Below, one piece after another: positions 61,459 to 64,000 of a stretch of 64,000 bases of DNA. Each line of letters starts with the position of its first letter. The stretch's first letter is position 1. The DNA comes from Amaranthus tricolor (lineage: Eukaryota; Streptophyta; Magnoliopsida; Caryophyllales; Amaranthaceae). The stretch is taken from the NCBI RefSeq assembly GCF_026212465.1, contig NC_080061.1, positions 22,768,787 through 22,832,786 of the forward strand, given 5' to 3'. The position numbers were made by a program, and so were the translations under genes. The notes under the pieces are model-generated. The model saw only the letters and a program-made list of their open reading frames with translations. It was not told the DNA's origin and ran no database searches.

Positions 61459-64000
61459 GCATAAAGTTGTTCAAAGTAGATTTGCTCCGCACGAAACTTG
61501 GCACAAAACACTATTTTGTATTAATTATTGTGTTGATATGGTTAGAATGGAAAACTATTGCCATAAGCTTGAAATTACATCTTATGTTGCTTTTTTAATG
61601 TTTTTTTTAGCTTTTTTAGCAGTTTCTCGCATAAAGTAGTTCAAACTTTCTTTGTTTTGCATGATAAATGTCACCCAACACTATTTAGTTTCTATTATTT
61701 TGTGGAAATTGTTAGACTTGAAAACTGTAGTCGTGTACTTGAAATTATGTGCTAGGTTACGTTTTTAATGCTTTGATATTTTTTTGGCACTTTCTCGCAT
61801 AAAGTGGTTCAAACATGGTCTGTTTCGCACGAAACCTAGCACACAACACTATTTGGTATAAATTATTGTGTTGAAATGGTTAGAATCGAAAACTATTATC
61901 ATATGCTTGAAATTACATGCTAAGTTGCTTTTTTAATGTTTTGTTTAGCTTTTTTAGCACTTTCTCGCATAAAGTTGTTCAAACTTTCTTTGTTTTGCAC
62001 GAAAAATGTCACCCAACACTATTTATTTTCTATTATTTTGTGGAATTGGTTAGACTTGAAAACAGTAGTCATGTACTTGAAATTACGTGCTAGGTTAAGT
62101 TTATAATGCATTTAGATTTTTTTGGTACTTTCTCGAATAAAGTGGTTCAAGCATGATCTATTTCGCACGAAACCTAGCACAAAACACTATTTGGTATAAC
62201 TTATTGTGTTGAAATTGTAAGAATCGAAAACAATAGTCATATAATTTATTGTGTTCAAACTTCGTTTGTTTTGCACCAAACATGACAACCAACACTATTT
62301 AGTTTATATTATTGTGTTGAAATTGTTAGACTCGAAAACAATAGTCATGTACTTGAAATTACGTGCTAAGTTGCGTTTTAAATGTTTTTTATATTTTTTT
62401 TGCACTATCTCGCATAAAGTGGTTCAAAATTGGTTTGTTTCGCACGAAACTTGGCACACAACACTATTTGGTATAAATTATTGTGTTGAAATGGTTAAAA
62501 TCGAAAACTATTATCATATACTTTAAATTACATGCTAAGTGTCTTTTTTTATGTTTTTTTTAGCTTTTTTAGCACTTTCTCGCATAATGTTGTTCAAACT
62601 TTCTTTGTTATGCACGAAAAATGTCACCCAACACTATTTAGTTTCTATTATTATTTTGAAATGGTTAAACTCGAAAAGAGTAGTCATGTACTTGAAATTA
62701 CGTGCTAAGTTACGTTTTTAATGTTTTTTTATATTTTTTTGGCACTTTCTCGCATAAAGTGGTTGAAACTTGGTTTGTTTCGCACGAAACCTAGCACACA
62801 ACAGTTTTTGGTATAACTTATTATAATGAAATGATAAGAATCGAAAACAATAATCATATGCTTGAAATTACGTGCTAAGTTGCTTTTTCATAGTTTTTTA
62901 TCTTTTTTAGAACTTTTCAAACATGGTTTCTTTGGCAACAAAAAAGGCACACAACAGTATTTGGTACATATTATTGTTTTGAAATGGTTAGAATCGAAAT
63001 CAATATTCATATGCTTGAAATTACGTGCTAGGTTGCTTTTAAAAAGTTTTGTTTTAGCTTTTTTAGCACTTTCTCGCATAAAGTTGTTCAAACTTGGTTG
63101 GTTTTGCACAAAACATGGCACTCAACACTATTTAGTTTATATTATTGTGTTGAAATGGTTAGACTCGAAAACAATATTCATGTACTTGAAATTACGTACT
63201 AAGTTGCGTTTTTTATGTTTTTTATATTTTTCTGGCACTATCTCGCATAAAGTGGTTCAAAGTTGGTTTGTTTCGTACGAAACTTGGCACACAACACTAT
63301 TTGGTATAAATTATTGTATTGAAATGGTTAGAATCGAAAAATATTATCATATGCTTGATATTACATGCTAAGTTGCTTTTTTAAAGTTTTTTTCGCTTTT
63401 TTAGCACTTTCTCGCATAAAGTTGTTCAAACTTTCTTTGTTTTGCACAAAAAATGTCACCTAACACTATTTAGTTTCTATTATTTTTTGGAAATGGTTAG
63501 ACTTGAAAAAAGTAGTCATGTACTTGAAATTACGTGCTAGGTTACGTTTTTAATGCATTTATATTATTTTTGTACTTTCTCGCATAAAGTGGTTCAAACT
63601 TGGTCTATTTCGCATGAATCCTAGCACACAACACTACTTGAAATTACATGCTAAGTGTCTTTTTTAAAGTTTTTTTTTAGCTTTTTTAGCACTTTCTCGC
63701 TAAAAGTTGTTCAAACTTTCTTTGTTTTGCACGAAAAATGTAACCCAACACTATTTAGTTTCTATTATTGTTTTGAAATGGTAAAACTCGAAAAGAGTAG
63801 TCATGTACTTCAAATTACGTACTAAGTTACGTTTTTAATGTTTTTTATATTTTTTTGGCACTTTCTCGCATAAGGTGGTTGAAAGTTGGTTTGTTTCGCA
63901 CGAAACCTAGCACACAACACTTTTTGGCATAACTTATTGTGTTGAAATGATAAGAATCGAAAACAATAGTCATATGCTTGAAATTACGTGCTAAGGTTCT
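61459..64000 (+). repeat. HOR copy H22 (partial, 2,542 bp, cut by window edge)
   Basis: Left 2,542 bp of an 18-monomer copy; the window ends inside its second A' monomer. It reproduces H18 marker for marker: 'gctccgcacg' near 61488, 'tttagattttttt' near 62111, 'ttataatgaaatg' near 62820, C at 63394, 'gcacaaaaaatg' near 63444, 'gcataaggtgg' near 63868 and 'ggcataac' near 63925. Confidence 0.92.

Larger units (their letters stand above)
1..64000 (+). repeat. Satellite DNA array, 18-monomer higher-order repeat, 22 copies
   Basis: The same roughly 2,904 bp sequence recurs head to tail across the entire window; the marker 'cttgcataaag' starts each copy at 9, 2913, 5817, 8721, 11627, 14532, 17436, 20339, 23242, 26144, 29048, 31952, 34854, 37759, 40662, 43564, 46629, 49694, 52597, 55501, 58394 and 61459. 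Each copy is itself made of about 18 related monomers of mostly 168-171 bp. Base composition is strongly AT-rich with many T-runs. There is no inversion, no interruption by unique or transposon-like sequence, and no gene-like open frame. Monomer length near the nucleosome repeat, HOR structure and homogeneity are typical of centromeric satellites in plants and animals (family knowledge); the centromeric role and the host are inference. Alternatives are a subtelomeric, knob or sex-chromosome heterochromatin block. Confidence 0.97.

Noticed and set aside
1..64000. CRISPR array
   Set aside because: Repeats are regularly spaced, but there are no unique spacers: everything between conserved segments is itself repeated, and monomers are ~170 bp.
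1..64000. Primate alpha satellite (171 bp monomer, HOR)
   Set aside because: Length and organisation are similar, but the monomer sequence does not resemble the alpha satellite consensus as I know it.
1..64000. Promoters, TATA boxes, tRNA genes or bacterial terminators suggested by AT-rich motifs and T-runs
   Set aside because: Such motifs arise by chance in AT-rich satellite and recur in every copy with no associated gene; nothing resembling a tRNA or rRNA was seen.

Overview
The whole 64 kb window is one uninterrupted, AT-rich tandem satellite array with no recognisable gene, RNA gene, transposon or unique sequence on either strand. Monomers are about 168-171 bp, all in the same orientation. 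They are organised into a strict higher-order repeat (HOR) of 18 monomers, about 2,904 bp long, present as 21 complete copies (H1-H21), a partial 22nd copy at the right edge, and 8 bp of a preceding copy at the left edge. Copies differ from one another by scattered single-base changes and T-run length changes.

Within the HOR the monomers fall into two families. A monomers carry a CG-bearing dyad (GTTTCG-CA-CGAAAC) and a 'tttggtat...gaatcg' body. B monomers carry 'ttttgcac' in place of the dyad and a 'tttagttt...gact' body. Counting from the marker 'cttgcataaag', the order is A B A B At B A B A A' B A B At B A A' B. At marks two shortened A monomers (108 and 117 bp) and A' marks two A monomers whose left junction has lost 15 bp. 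The order can be read as two related blocks, of 7 monomers (1,117 bp) and 11 monomers (1,787 bp), so the HOR itself looks like the product of an older duplication plus a deletion.

Layout: H1-H15 (9-43563) are almost uniform at 2,902-2,906 bp, with shared rare variants linking copies six or seven units apart. From H16 (43564) to the right edge the array is structurally more dynamic. Three copies (H16, H17, H21) are 3,065 bp because one B monomer is tandemly doubled. H20 (2,893 bp) is a recombinant between two copy types. About 4.5 kb at the right edge (59.5-64.0 kb) repeats 47.7-52.2 kb at an offset of about 11,765 bp.

The pattern (about 170 bp AT-rich monomers, homogeneous multi-copy HOR, one orientation, no insertions) is that of a eukaryotic centromeric or other constitutive-heterochromatin satellite. 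I do not recognise the monomer as primate alpha satellite, Arabidopsis 178-180 bp, rice CentO or maize CentC. A flowering plant seems most likely to me but this is inference; an insect or other eukaryote cannot be excluded. All open reading frames in the window are by-products of the repeat, recur in copy after copy, and are not proposed as genes.
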